Part shown: piece after piece, positions 16,640 to 25,150 of the stretch
Layout of the letters: every line of letters begins with the position of its first letter
How positions within the stretch are numbered: position 1 is the first letter of the stretch
Source of the DNA: Gordonia hydrophobica NBRC 16057
GTDB lineage: Bacteria > Actinomycetota > Actinomycetes > Mycobacteriales > Mycobacteriaceae
Length of the DNA stretch: 64,000 nt
Direction of reading: 5' to 3'
Assembly (NCBI RefSeq): GCF_001592365.1
Contig: NZ_BCWU01000005.1
Location: 124,001-188,000, forward strand
Program-made: the position numbers and the translations under genes
The notes under the pieces: model-generated
What the model saw: the letters and a program-made list of their open reading frames with translations, nothing else
Database searches by the model: none
Told to the model about the DNA's origin: nothing

Positions 16640-18628
16640 ATGAGCAGACGACGTTTCCATCGCTCCGCCTACCGGCGCTACACCGGCGGGCCGGACCCGC
16701 TCGCGCCGCCCGTCGACCTCCGCGAAGCCCTCGAGGCCATCGGCGACGATGTGATGTCGGGCGCCTCGCCCGAGCGTGCGTTGCGGGAGTTCCTGCGCCG
16801 CGGCAGCGAGAACATGCGCGGACTGGACCGCCTGGCGGAGATGGCGAACAAGCGTCGCCGCGAGCTGCTTCGCAACAAGAACCTCGACGGCACCTTCGAC
16901 GAGATTCGCGAGCTTCTCGACTCCGCCGTGCTCAACGAGCGCAAACAGTTGGCCCGCGATCTCGACGACGACGCGCGGTTCGCGGAGATGCAGATCGAGA
17001 ATCTCCCCGCCTCCACCGCGCAGGCGGTTCGCGAGCTCGCCGACTACGACTGGCGCAGCCCGCAGGCCCGCGAGGATTACCAGAAGATCTCCGACCTTCT
17101 CGGGCGCGAGGTCCTGGACCAGCGGTTCTCCGGAATGAAGCAGGCGTTGGAAGGAGCGACCGACGAAGACCGGCAGCGCATCTCCGAGATGCTCGACGAT
17201 CTCAACGACCTCCTCGCGGCGCACAACCGCGGCGAGGACACCGCGGAGCAGTTCAGCGACTTCATGGACAAGCACGGCGAGTTCTTCCCGGAGAACCCGG
17301 AGAACACCGAGGAACTGGTCGACGCGCTCGCTCGCCGGTCGGCCGCCGCGCAGCAGTTCTTCAACTCGCTGACGCCCGAGCAGCAGGCGGAGCTCGCCGA
17401 ACTGTCCGCACAGGCCTTCGGGTCGCCGCAGCTGATGTCGCAGCTCTCGCAGATGGACGACGCCCTGCGCCAGGCGAGGCCGGACCTCGACTGGGACGGC
17501 GGACAGCAGTTCTCCGGCGACCAGCCGATGGGGTTCGGCGAAGGCGCCGCCGCGCTGCGCGACATCGCCGAATTGGAGAACCTCGCCGAGCAGCTGTCGC
17601 AGGGGTATGCGGGCGCACAGTTGGAGGACGTCGACGTCGACGCCCTCGCGCGGCAGCTGGGCGACGAGGCCGCGGCCGATGCCCGCACCCTCGCCGAACT
17701 GGACCGGGCCATGCGGGAGGAAGGATTCTTCGACCGCAATCAAGACGGCCAGCTGCGACTGAGCCCGAAGGCGATGCGACGGCTCGGCCAGGCCATCCTG
17801 CGCGATATCGCCCAGCAGCTCTCGTCGCGCGGCGGAGACCGACAGACCGACCTCGCCGGTCGTCTCGGCGAACCCACCGGCAGCAGCCGAGAATGGCAGT
17901 TCGGCGACACGCAGCCGTGGAACGTCACCCGCACCGTGACCAACGCGGTGCTGCGCACGGTCTCGGAGAGCCCGTCGGCTGCCGCTGATCTCGCGGCGGG
18001 CGGCGGCGTGCGCATCGACGTCGGCGACATCGAGGTCATCGAGACCGAGGCCCGCACGCAGGCTGCGGTGGTGCTGCTCGTCGATACGTCGTTCTCCATG
18101 GTCATGGAGGGGCGGTGGACGCCGATGAAGCGGACGGCGCTCGCGCTCAACCATCTCGTCTCCACCCGGTTTCGCGCCGACGAACTGCACCTCATCGAGT
18201 TCGGCCGGGTCGCCCGCGACACCACGGTCGAGAAGTTGACGGGACTGGAACCCCGCATGGAACAGGGCACCAACCTGCACCACGGTCTCCTCCTCGCGCA
18301 GCGCCATCTGCGTCGATTCCCGAACGCGCAGCCGGTGGTCCTGATCGTCACCGACGGTGAGCCCACGGCGCATCTGGAGGCGAACGGTGAGGACTTCTTC
18401 TTCTATCCGCCGCATCCGAGAACCATCGGCCTCACCGTCTCCGAGCTCGACCACCTGTCACGGATGGGGACGCAGATCACGTTCTTCCGCCTCGGCGACG
18501 ACCCCGGTCTCGCCCGGTTCATCGACCAGATCGCGCGACGCATCGGCGGCCGCGTCGTCGCGCCCGAGCTCGACGGACTCGGGGCCGCCGTGATCGGCGA
18601 CTACCTGCGGTCGCGCCGCGCGCGGTGA
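16640..18628 (+). CDS. VWA-domain protein, partner of the MoxR ATPase (Rv0959 homologue)
   Basis: A 662-residue cytoplasmic protein with no signal peptide. Residues 1-470 are mostly charged helices; the C-terminal 190 residues form a von Willebrand A domain with a complete MIDAS: DTSFS in VVLLVDTSFSMVMEG, the Thr in EQGTNLHHGL, and the Asp in VLIVTDGEPTAH. MoxR/VWA pairs act as chaperone-like systems that load metals or remodel partners. It lies 24 bases after the ATPase, clearly one operon. The client protein is unknown. Confidence 0.9.
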   Translation: MSRRRFHRSAYRRYTGGPDPLAPPVDLREALEAIGDDVMSGASPERALREFLRRGSENMRGLDRLAEMANKRRRELLRNKNLDGTFDEIRELLDSAVLNERKQLARDLDDDARFAEMQIENLPASTAQAVRELADYDWRSPQAREDYQKISDLLGREVLDQRFSGMKQALEGATDEDRQRISEMLDDLNDLLAAHNRGEDTAEQFSDFMDKHGEFFPENPENTEELVDALARRSAAAQQFFNSLTPEQQAELAELSAQAFGSPQLMSQLSQMDDALRQARPDLDWDGGQQFSGDQPMGFGEGAAALRDIAELENLAEQLSQGYAGAQLEDVDVDALARQLGDEAAADARTLAELDRAMREEGFFDRNQDGQLRLSPKAMRRLGQAILRDIAQQLSSRGGDRQTDLAGRLGEPTGSSREWQFGDTQPWNVTRTVTNAVLRTVSESPSAAADLAAGGGVRIDVGDIEVIETEARTQAAVVLLVDTSFSMVMEGRWTPMKRTALALNHLVSTRFRADELHLIEFGRVARDTTVEKLTGLEPRMEQGTNLHHGLLLAQRHLRRFPNAQPVVLIVTDGEPTAHLEANGEDFFFYPPHPRTIGLTVSELDHLSRMGTQITFFRLGDDPGLARFIDQIARRIGGRVVAPELDGLGAAVIGDYLRSRRAR

Positions 18629-18670
18629 GTCCGTCGCTGCGGCGCACGGGTCCGGTGAAGCGCGGCTGAC

Positions 18671-19252
18671 ATGGGCTTCAGTCGCGACGAACTCCTCGCC
18701 TATACGGGTGCGACCGTTCCGGATCTCCTCGGCCCCGACTGCCGCCTGTTGATCTCCGGGATCAACCCCGGCCTGTGGACCGCCGCGACCGGCGCGCACT
18801 TCGCTCGCCCCGGCAATCGCTTCTACCCGGCGCTGTACGCGGCGGGGATCACCGATCACGTGATCGATGCGTCGAAGGGGATGCAGGACGCCGACGCCGC
18901 GGCGCTCGTCGCCGCAGGCATCGGCATCACCAACGTGGTGCCGCGAGCGACGGCCAAGGCGTCCGACCTCACGCGTCGGGAACTGATCGACGGCGGACGC
19001 GAGCTGATCCGCACGGTCCACCGCGTGCGCCCGCGGGTGCTCGCGGTCCTCGGGATCACCGCCTACCGTGACGCGTTCGGCAGACGTGCGGCGCAGACAG
19101 GCGAGCAGGACGAGATGATCGGCGACGCCTGGGTCTGGGTGCTTCCCAACCCGAGCGGGCTGAACGCTCACGAGACCGTCGAGAGCCTGGCCATCGCGTA
19201 TCGAGCGGCCGCTGACGCCGCATCGGTCCCGGATCTGCGCCGTCGGCGTTAG
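18671..19252 (+). CDS. mug: G/U mismatch-specific DNA glycosylase
   Basis: A 193-residue uracil-DNA-glycosylase superfamily enzyme of the MUG/TDG branch, which removes uracil or ethenocytosine from mismatches. Visible motifs are GINPGLWTAATGAHFA (active-site Asn), PGNRFYPAL, GITNVVPRATAKASDL, and the DNA-intercalating loop PNPSGLNAH. Length is normal. It follows the VWA gene with a 42-base gap and is probably independent. Confidence 0.9.
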   Translation: MGFSRDELLAYTGATVPDLLGPDCRLLISGINPGLWTAATGAHFARPGNRFYPALYAAGITDHVIDASKGMQDADAAALVAAGIGITNVVPRATAKASDLTRRELIDGGRELIRTVHRVRPRVLAVLGITAYRDAFGRRAAQTGEQDEMIGDAWVWVLPNPSGLNAHETVESLAIAYRAAADAASVPDLRRRR

Positions 19253-19261
19253 TCTGTTCGC

Positions 19262-19861
19262 ATGAGCGACCTCGAACCGCGTGAAGTCCGAGCAAGCGAC
19301 GCGGACCGCGAACAAACCCACACCGTCCTGTCCGCCGCGATGACCGCGGGTGCTCTCACCCCCGAGGAGTACTCACAGCGGGCGAATGCAGCCGCCGTCG
19401 CGCGGACCCGCGCCGACCTCGACATGCTGACGCACGATCTACCGCTCGAACAACTCGGGGTCCGGCCCGCCGAGGTCTCCCTCGCGAAGACGCGGGTGAA
19501 CTCGTCCGGACGGTCCCCGATCACCTCCGCGACCGCGATCTTCGGTGGACGACGAGTCGGTGGACGTGCCGCCGTCGGGACCTCGCTCACCGCCACCGCG
19601 ATCATGGGCGGCGTGGAGATCGACCTTCGTGACGTCGAATACACCGCGCCGGTCCTGGAGCTGCACTGCCGTGCGATCATGGGCGGCATCGAAGTCACCG
19701 TCCCGCACGACGTGACCGTCGAGGTCCGCGGCATCGGCATCATGGGTGGCTTCGACAGTCGTGCAGAAGGTCCCGGTCGGGACGGCGCGCCGGCGGTCGT
19801 CGTGAGTGGTTTCGCGCTGATGGGCGGCGTCGACGTGAAGCGCCGCGACCGCGATTCCTGA
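19262..19861 (+). CDS. DUF1707 domain protein with C-terminal cell-wall-active antibiotic-response-like domain
   Basis: A 199-residue protein. The N-terminal DUF1707 (about residues 6-60) shows VRASDADREQTHTVL, then MTAGALTPEEYSQRA and DLDMLTHDLP. The C-terminal part has repeated beta motifs (TAIMGGVEIDL, RAIMGGIEVTV, IGIMGGFDSR, FALMGGVDVK), like the DUF2154/LiaF-type fold. Related mycobacterial proteins (for example Rv0966c) are uncharacterised. No membrane segment is seen. It begins 9 bases after mug. Confidence 0.85.
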   Translation: MSDLEPREVRASDADREQTHTVLSAAMTAGALTPEEYSQRANAAAVARTRADLDMLTHDLPLEQLGVRPAEVSLAKTRVNSSGRSPITSATAIFGGRRVGGRAAVGTSLTATAIMGGVEIDLRDVEYTAPVLELHCRAIMGGIEVTVPHDVTVEVRGIGIMGGFDSRAEGPGRDGAPAVVVSGFALMGGVDVKRRDRDS

Positions 19862-19866
19862 GGCGG

Positions 19867-20799
19867 TCACGCCAGCGTCGCGGCGATGAGCGCGATGACC
19901 GGGATCGACAGCAGCGTGGTGACCAGGGCGGAGTCGCGGGCAAGCACCTCACCTCGTCGATACCGCGTGGCGTAGACGAGGACGTTCTGCGCGGTCGGCA
20001 GCGCGGCGATCACCACCTGCGCGAACAATTGATGCCCGGTCATTCCGAAACCCCACCGGGCCAGCGCATAAGCGACGGCGGGCATCGCCGCCATCTTCAT
20101 CACGGAGGCGAGGACGATGTCGCGCCGCGGACTCTGGCCCTTCTTGAACACGGAGACGCCGGTCAGCGTCAGGCCGAAGGTCAGCAGCGCGAGCGGCACC
20201 GACGCCTGGCCGAGCATGTCGAGCGGTTCCATGATCGCCTGCGGCGGCGTCCAGCCGATCAGCGAGATCGCCAGGCCGACGACGCCGCCGACCAGGATCG
20301 GATTCTTCAGCGGCGTGGTCACCGTGGTGAGCGTCGACGTCCGCTGCTCGTCCGGCAGGGCGGTGATGTCCAGTGCGGCGAGCGCCACCGGCGAGTAGAA
20401 GACGATCTGGAACAGCAGCAGCGGCGCGATGAACGACGCGTCGTCGAGGACGAAGATCGCGATCGGCAGCCCCAGGTTCACGCTGTTCACATACGACGAC
20501 GACAGCGCACCGATCACGATCTCCGGAATCGCTCGCCGCAGCCACAGCCGGGCGAGGAGCGCATAGCAGAGACCGACCGCCACCGCGGAGACCGACGCCA
20601 CGGCGAGCGTGGGGGAGAAGACGACCGAGAGATCGCTGGTCGCCAACGCGTGGATCAGCAGCGCAGGCGTACAGACGAAGAAGACGGCGCGCGCCAGCAC
20701 CGACGCGGCGTGCTCGCCGAGACTTCCGGTCCGCCCCAGGAGGTAGCCGAGAGCCACGATCACGAAGATGACGGTGAACCCGGAGATGACGCCTGACAC
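19867..20799 (-). CDS. AEC-family (auxin efflux carrier-like) transporter
   Basis: A 310-residue membrane protein with about ten hydrophobic helices. GFTVIFVIVALGYLLGRTG at the N-terminus and the family patterns YVNSVNLGLPIAIFVLDD and VPLALLTFGLTLTG identify the AEC family, which exports small carboxylates or similar compounds. The start is GTG 20799. It is convergent with the DUF1707 gene (5-base gap) and divergent from rpmF. Substrate unknown. Confidence 0.88.
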   Translation of the reverse strand: MSGVISGFTVIFVIVALGYLLGRTGSLGEHAASVLARAVFFVCTPALLIHALATSDLSVVFSPTLAVASVSAVAVGLCYALLARLWLRRAIPEIVIGALSSSYVNSVNLGLPIAIFVLDDASFIAPLLLFQIVFYSPVALAALDITALPDEQRTSTLTTVTTPLKNPILVGGVVGLAISLIGWTPPQAIMEPLDMLGQASVPLALLTFGLTLTGVSVFKKGQSPRRDIVLASVMKMAAMPAVAYALARWGFGMTGHQLFAQVVIAALPTAQNVLVYATRYRRGEVLARDSALVTTLLSIPVIALIAATLA

Positions 20800-20861
20800 C
20801 GGAGCGATTATGCCTGGGGTGTGGGTCCGGCTCGGCCCTCAGCCTGCCGCTCCGCGCCGAC

Positions 20862-20891
20862 TTGAAGTCTCGGGCCCTCGACAGCTAATCT
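20862..20891 (+). promoter_or_regulatory. Candidate sigma-70-type promoter of rpmF
   Basis: TTGAAG (20862-20867) and TAATCT (20886-20891) are separated by 18 bases, giving a leader of roughly 105 bases before the L32 start. This is the best promoter-like pair in the 205-base gap between the AEC gene and rpmF. Confidence 0.5.
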
Positions 20892-21004
20892 GTTCAGGTT
20901 GTGTGCCGCGGTCGCTATGCCGTGGTGGCAAAGCGATCAGCGGGTCAGGCGGGTCGGGATTTCAGAGCCCGAACCCACCCGCAAGGTAGAGAAGGGCTGG
21001 AACC

Positions 21005-21178
21005 ATGGCAGTACCCAAGCGTCGGATGTCGCGGGCCAACACCCGCAGCCGTCGTTCGCAGTGGAAGGCAGACAACGTCGCCCTGCAAGAAGAGAAGATC
21101 AACGGCGTCTCGCAGCGCATCCCGCGTCGCCTCGTGAAGGCGGCCAAGCTCGGACTGGTCGACCTCGACCGCCGCTGA
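21005..21178 (+). CDS. rpmF: 50S ribosomal protein L32
   Basis: A 57-residue protein beginning [20 protein letters not shown] and ending [12 protein letters not shown], a clear L32. It has no Cys, so it is the zinc-free form usual for mycolic-acid actinomycetes. The ATG has AAGG nine bases upstream. A perfect 19-bp terminator hairpin follows within 20 bases, so the gene is monocistronic. Confidence 0.95.
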   Translation: MAVPKRRMSRANTRSRRSQWKADNVALQEEKINGVSQRIPRRLVKAAKLGLVDLDRR

Positions 21179-21197
21179 GCTGGCGCGACGCATCAGC

Positions 21198-21240
21198 AAA
21201 CGACTGTGACCGGTGAGAAATCACCGGTCACAGTCGTTTT
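21198..21240 (+). terminator. Rho-independent terminator of rpmF
   Basis: A perfect 19-bp inverted repeat (21198-21216 with 21221-21239, outer arm AAACGACTGTGACC) closes on a GAAA tetraloop and ends in TTTT. Confidence 0.9.
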
Positions 21241-21398
21241 GTCATTTCTGAAGCAACTCTTCTCGGTGCCGAGGCCGGTAACGGTGAGGTCTCGAATCCC
21301 GGCCCGGTTCCATGGCCCGACACGCCGCGCAGTACGTTGACGCTGAGTCGAAACTAGAGTCATGCGTAACTAATGTGACGTTCGTCGGGGATGTGATC

Positions 21399-23570
21399 GT
21401 GGCAGAGACAACTCAATCCATGGAGTCCGAGACCGGGCCGGTACGCGTCAACAAGACGGTGTTCATCGGCTCCAGCGTCGGCATCGTGGGCATCATCATC
21501 TGGGCCCTGATCGACCAAGAGGGCGCCGATCGGATCATCGGCACCGCGGTCAGCTGGGTCTCCCGTGAGCTGGGATGGTTCTACATCCTCCTGGCGGCCG
21601 GCGTCCTCGCCTTCGTGATCTGGGCAGCGGTGTCGAAGGTGGGACGGGTCAAACTCGGTCCGGACCATGCCAAACCCGCCTACAGCGTGTTCTCCTGGAC
21701 GGCGATGCTGTTCGCCGCGGGGATCGGCATCGACCTGATGTTCTTCTCGGTCTCCGAGCCGGTCACGCAGCGCGCCATGCCGCCGCAGGGCGACGGTGCC
21801 ACGTTCGAAGCCACCCGCCAAGCCGTGGTCTGGGCGCTGTTCCACTACGGGCTGATAGGCTGGGGGCTCTATGCGCTGATCGGCATGGCGCTGGCCTATT
21901 TCGCCTACCGGTACAACCAGCCGCTGAGCCTGCGCTCGGCACTGCGCCCGATCTTCGGCGACCGGGTCAACGGCCTGCTCGGCGACAGCGTCGACATCGC
22001 CGCGCTGCTCGGCGCCATCTTCGGACTCGCGACCAGCCTCGGCATCGGCGTCGCTCAGTTGAACGTCGGTCTGGACGAGCTCTTCGGGATTGCGCAGAGC
22101 ACCTGGGCGCAAGCCGGACTGATCGCGCTCGCCGTGCTCATCGCCACCCTGTCCGCCGTCTCTGGCGTCGACAAGGGCGTGAAGCGGCTGTCGGAGATCA
22201 ACGTCCTCGTCGCACTCGGGTTGATGCTGTTCGTCCTGATCTTCGGGGCCACCACGTTCCTGATGAACGGCCTGGTCCAGAACACCGGCGACTTCATCTC
22301 GATGTTCCCCAGCATGGTCCTGGACACCATGGCCTACGACCATCCCGACGAGTGGATGGCGAGTTGGACGCTGTTCTTCTGGGCCTGGTGGATCGCGTGG
22401 GCTCCGTTCGTCGGCCTGTTCCTGGCCCGCATCTCGCGTGGCCGCACCATTCGCCAGTTCGTCAGCGGCACCCTGATCATCCCGTTCCTGTTCATCCTGG
22501 TGTGGATCTCGATCTTCGGAAACAGTGCGCTCGACGTCGTCCTCGGCGGCAACACGGAGTTCGAGCAGACGGCGATCAACGAGCCGGAGAAGGCCTTCTA
22601 CGCACTGCTCGATCAGTACCCGGCGGCACCCGTCCTGATCGTCGTCGCCACCTTCACCGGACTGCTGTTCTACGTGACGAGCGCCGACTCCGGCGCGCTG
22701 GTGATGTCGCACTTCTCCTCTCGCATCAGTGACAACGAGTCCGACGGGCCGCGGTGGGCCCGCATCTTCTGGGCCGCGGCGACGGGTCTCCTGACCCTGG
22801 CGATGCTGATGATCGGCGGCATCAACACGTTGCAGCAGGCCACGGTGATCATGGGCCTGCCGTTCGCCGTGGTGGTCCTGCTGATGATGCTCGGGCTGTT
22901 CCGCGCGTTCCAAGTAGAGGCGCTCTGGGTCGACTCGCAGCGCAGTGCGCTCACGCGCGCACTCTCGAGTCGCGCGTCCGGCGGCACCGCGCTGAACTGG
23001 CGCCAACGCGTGGCGCGCGCCGTCCGTTATCCCGACCGCGACGACATCGCACACTTCACCGACACCGTCGTCGAACCGGCGCTGCGCGACGTCGCCGCGG
23101 AACTGGAACGGTCGGGCATGAGCGCCGCGGTGGGCGTCACGCATGTGGAGACCTACGACCTCGACGCCTACCACCTCGACGTCGACTTCAACGGGACCAA
23201 GGGCTTCCACTATCAGGCCTTCCCGACCAGACATCCGATTCCGGTGTTCGGGCGCACGCCCGACACGTCCGACTCGTTCTACCGGCTCGAGGTGTTCACC
23301 GCCCAGGGCAGTGAGGGATTCGACGTCTACGGCTTCACCAAGACGCAGATCAGCTCGAACGTCCTCGACCTCTACGAACGGCACATCGAGTACCTGCACA
23401 CCGTCGGCGACGTCGAGTCCTCGCACACCGAGTGCGAGGCGACACTGGACTGGTCGGCGGACTTCGTCGACGAGGACCAGCCGCCGGTCGACGACGCCGA
23501 GTCGTCGCGGACCGAAGACCTGCCCGCACTGACCGACCTTTCCGACAAGGAGACGATTCGTGAGCCCTGA
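21399..23570 (+). CDS. betT: BCCT-family transporter, probable choline uptake (BetT-like)
   Basis: About 723 residues with twelve hydrophobic helices and the BCCT signature AWWIAWAPFVGLFLARISRG. After the last helix (about residue 520) it has a long hydrophilic C-terminal domain resembling the osmosensory tail of E. coli BetT. I choose GTG 21399, with GGGG 8 bases before; ATG 21312 or ATG 21420 are alternatives. The next two genes encode a betaine-aldehyde-dehydrogenase-like enzyme and a choline-dehydrogenase-like enzyme, overlapping or close, so choline uptake for glycine betaine synthesis is the natural reading. Confidence 0.85.
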   Translation: MAETTQSMESETGPVRVNKTVFIGSSVGIVGIIIWALIDQEGADRIIGTAVSWVSRELGWFYILLAAGVLAFVIWAAVSKVGRVKLGPDHAKPAYSVFSWTAMLFAAGIGIDLMFFSVSEPVTQRAMPPQGDGATFEATRQAVVWALFHYGLIGWGLYALIGMALAYFAYRYNQPLSLRSALRPIFGDRVNGLLGDSVDIAALLGAIFGLATSLGIGVAQLNVGLDELFGIAQSTWAQAGLIALAVLIATLSAVSGVDKGVKRLSEINVLVALGLMLFVLIFGATTFLMNGLVQNTGDFISMFPSMVLDTMAYDHPDEWMASWTLFFWAWWIAWAPFVGLFLARISRGRTIRQFVSGTLIIPFLFILVWISIFGNSALDVVLGGNTEFEQTAINEPEKAFYALLDQYPAAPVLIVVATFTGLLFYVTSADSGALVMSHFSSRISDNESDGPRWARIFWAAATGLLTLAMLMIGGINTLQQATVIMGLPFAVVVLLMMLGLFRAFQVEALWVDSQRSALTRALSSRASGGTALNWRQRVARAVRYPDRDDIAHFTDTVVEPALRDVAAELERSGMSAAVGVTHVETYDLDAYHLDVDFNGTKGFHYQAFPTRHPIPVFGRTPDTSDSFYRLEVFTAQGSEGFDVYGFTKTQISSNVLDLYERHIEYLHTVGDVESSHTECEATLDWSADFVDEDQPPVDDAESSRTEDLPALTDLSDKETIREP

Positions 23571-25059
23571 GACCCTGTTCATCGACGGCGAGTGGGTCGG
23601 CGCCGCCGACGGCGGTACCCGCGAGATCCGGTGCCCGGCGGACGGCACCCTGGTCGCCACCGTGAGCGAGGCGACGGAGAAGGACACCGAACGGGCGATC
23701 GCCGCCGCTCGGCGCGCCTTCGACGACCGCCGGTGGGCGTCGGTCCCGACGCCGCAGCGGTGCGATCTGCTCGCGCGGGTCGCCGCGACGATCCGGGACC
23801 GCAAAGAGGAATGGGCCCGAGCCGAGGCACTCGACACCGGCAAGCGGATGGTGGAAGCGCGGCTGGACATGGACGACATCGCCGCGTGCTTCGACTACTA
23901 CGCCGACATCGGAGCGCACGACGCGGGACGCCTGGTCGACGCGGGATCGGCCGACGCCCTCAGCCGCATCCAGTACGAGCCGATCGGTGTCTGCGGACTC
24001 ATCACGCCGTGGAACTACCCGCTGCTCCAGGCCGCCTGGAAGATCGCGCCGGCCCTGGCCGCAGGCTGCTCCTTCGTGCTCAAGCCCGCGGAACTGACGC
24101 CGCACACCGCGATCATGACGATCCGTCTGCTCGCCGAACTGGGTCTGCCCGCCGGCGTCGCCAACCTGGTCACCGGCGCCGGAGCCACCGCGGGCGCGCC
24201 GTTGGCGTCGCACCCCGACATCGACCTGGTCTCGTTCACCGGCGGACTGGTCACCGGCCGCGTCATCGCGGCGGCCGCCGCACCGACCGTGAAGAAGGTC
24301 GCGCTCGAACTCGGCGGCAAGAATCCGAACGTGATCTTCGCCGACGCCGACTTCGACGCCGCCGTCGACAACGCGCTCAACGCCGCCTTCGTCCACTCGG
24401 GGCAGGTCTGCTCAGCGGGTGCACGCCTGGTCGTTCAGGACACCATCGCCGAGAAGTTCGTCGACGCCCTCGTCGAGCGCGCTCGGCAGATCGTCCTCGG
24501 CGGGCCGTTCGACGACGCCGCCGAGACCGGTCCGCTGATCTCGGCAGCCCACCGCGACAAGGTCCACGCCTACGTTCAGGCCGGGATCGCCGAAGGCGCG
24601 CGGGTGCGCTGCGGCGGCGCCTTCGCCACCGGGCGATCGGGGGACTCCGATCTCGACGCCGGCTTCTACTACCTGCCGACGGTCATCGACAACGTGCACC
24701 GCGGCATGTCGGTGGCGGTGGACGAAGCGTTCGGTCCCACGGTCACCGTGGAGACCTTCACCGACGAGGACGACGCCGTCGCCATCGCCAACGACACCGT
24801 CTACGGTCTCGCCGGCGCCGTATGGACGCAGGACGCGGGCAAGGCGCAGCGGATCGCCAACCGACTGCGCCACGGCACCATCTGGATCAACGATTTCGGC
24901 CCGTACCTCCCGCAGGCGGAGTGGGGTGGATTCGGCCAGTCCGGTGTCGGCCGAGAGCTGGGGCCGACGGGTCTCGACGAGTATCGGGAAGCCAAGCACG
25001 TCTACCAGAACATCGCGCCCGCGGTCACCGGGTGGTTCGCCGACCGCACCGGGAACTGA
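23560..25059 (+). CDS. betB: Betaine-aldehyde dehydrogenase-like aldehyde dehydrogenase
   Basis: A 499-residue NAD(P)-dependent aldehyde dehydrogenase. Visible are the oxyanion Asn in ITPWNYP, the catalytic Glu in LELGGKNPN, the catalytic Cys in SGQVCSAGAR, and EAFGPTVTVETF. It begins at GTG 23560, overlapping the transporter gene by 11 bases, with AAGGAG just upstream. The choline transporter before it and the GMC oxidoreductase after it support betaine aldehyde as the substrate; this is inferred from context rather than specific residues. Confidence 0.85.
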   Translation: MSPETLFIDGEWVGAADGGTREIRCPADGTLVATVSEATEKDTERAIAAARRAFDDRRWASVPTPQRCDLLARVAATIRDRKEEWARAEALDTGKRMVEARLDMDDIAACFDYYADIGAHDAGRLVDAGSADALSRIQYEPIGVCGLITPWNYPLLQAAWKIAPALAAGCSFVLKPAELTPHTAIMTIRLLAELGLPAGVANLVTGAGATAGAPLASHPDIDLVSFTGGLVTGRVIAAAAAPTVKKVALELGGKNPNVIFADADFDAAVDNALNAAFVHSGQVCSAGARLVVQDTIAEKFVDALVERARQIVLGGPFDDAAETGPLISAAHRDKVHAYVQAGIAEGARVRCGGAFATGRSGDSDLDAGFYYLPTVIDNVHRGMSVAVDEAFGPTVTVETFTDEDDAVAIANDTVYGLAGAVWTQDAGKAQRIANRLRHGTIWINDFGPYLPQAEWGGFGQSGVGRELGPTGLDEYREAKHVYQNIAPAVTGWFADRTGN

Positions 25060-25060
25060 C

Positions 25061-25129
25061 CGCACTGGGGGACGAACCACACCGGGGGGACTAACCACAC
25101 TGGGGAACCAGCCACATTGGGGAACCAGC
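25061..25129. repeat. Four tandem 17/18-bp repeats between betB and the GMC oxidoreductase gene
   Basis: Units at 25061-25077, 25078-25095, 25096-25112 and 25113-25129 follow the pattern CACACTGGGGAACCAGC with small changes. They fill most of the 91-base intergenic gap. Confidence 0.85.
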
Positions 25130-25150
25130 GGAAGTCAACGAGAAAGGCTG

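Noticed and set aside
15059..18454. Minus-strand open frame of over 1100 codons opposite the MoxR and VWA genes
   Set aside because: It arises from codon bias in the opposing genes; no recognisable motifs, while the plus strand has clear AAA+ and VWA signatures. Only the last 200 codons (14456-15058) are a real gene.
21360..23879. Minus-strand open frame of 839 codons opposite the BCCT transporter
   Set aside because: Composition is dominated by Arg/His/Gly/Asp filler with no domain; the plus strand encodes a clear BCCT transporter.
24926..25150. Extension of the GMC oxidoreductase frame upstream into betB and the tandem repeat
   Set aside because: The FAD motif normally lies within 20 residues of the start, as it does from ATG 25151.
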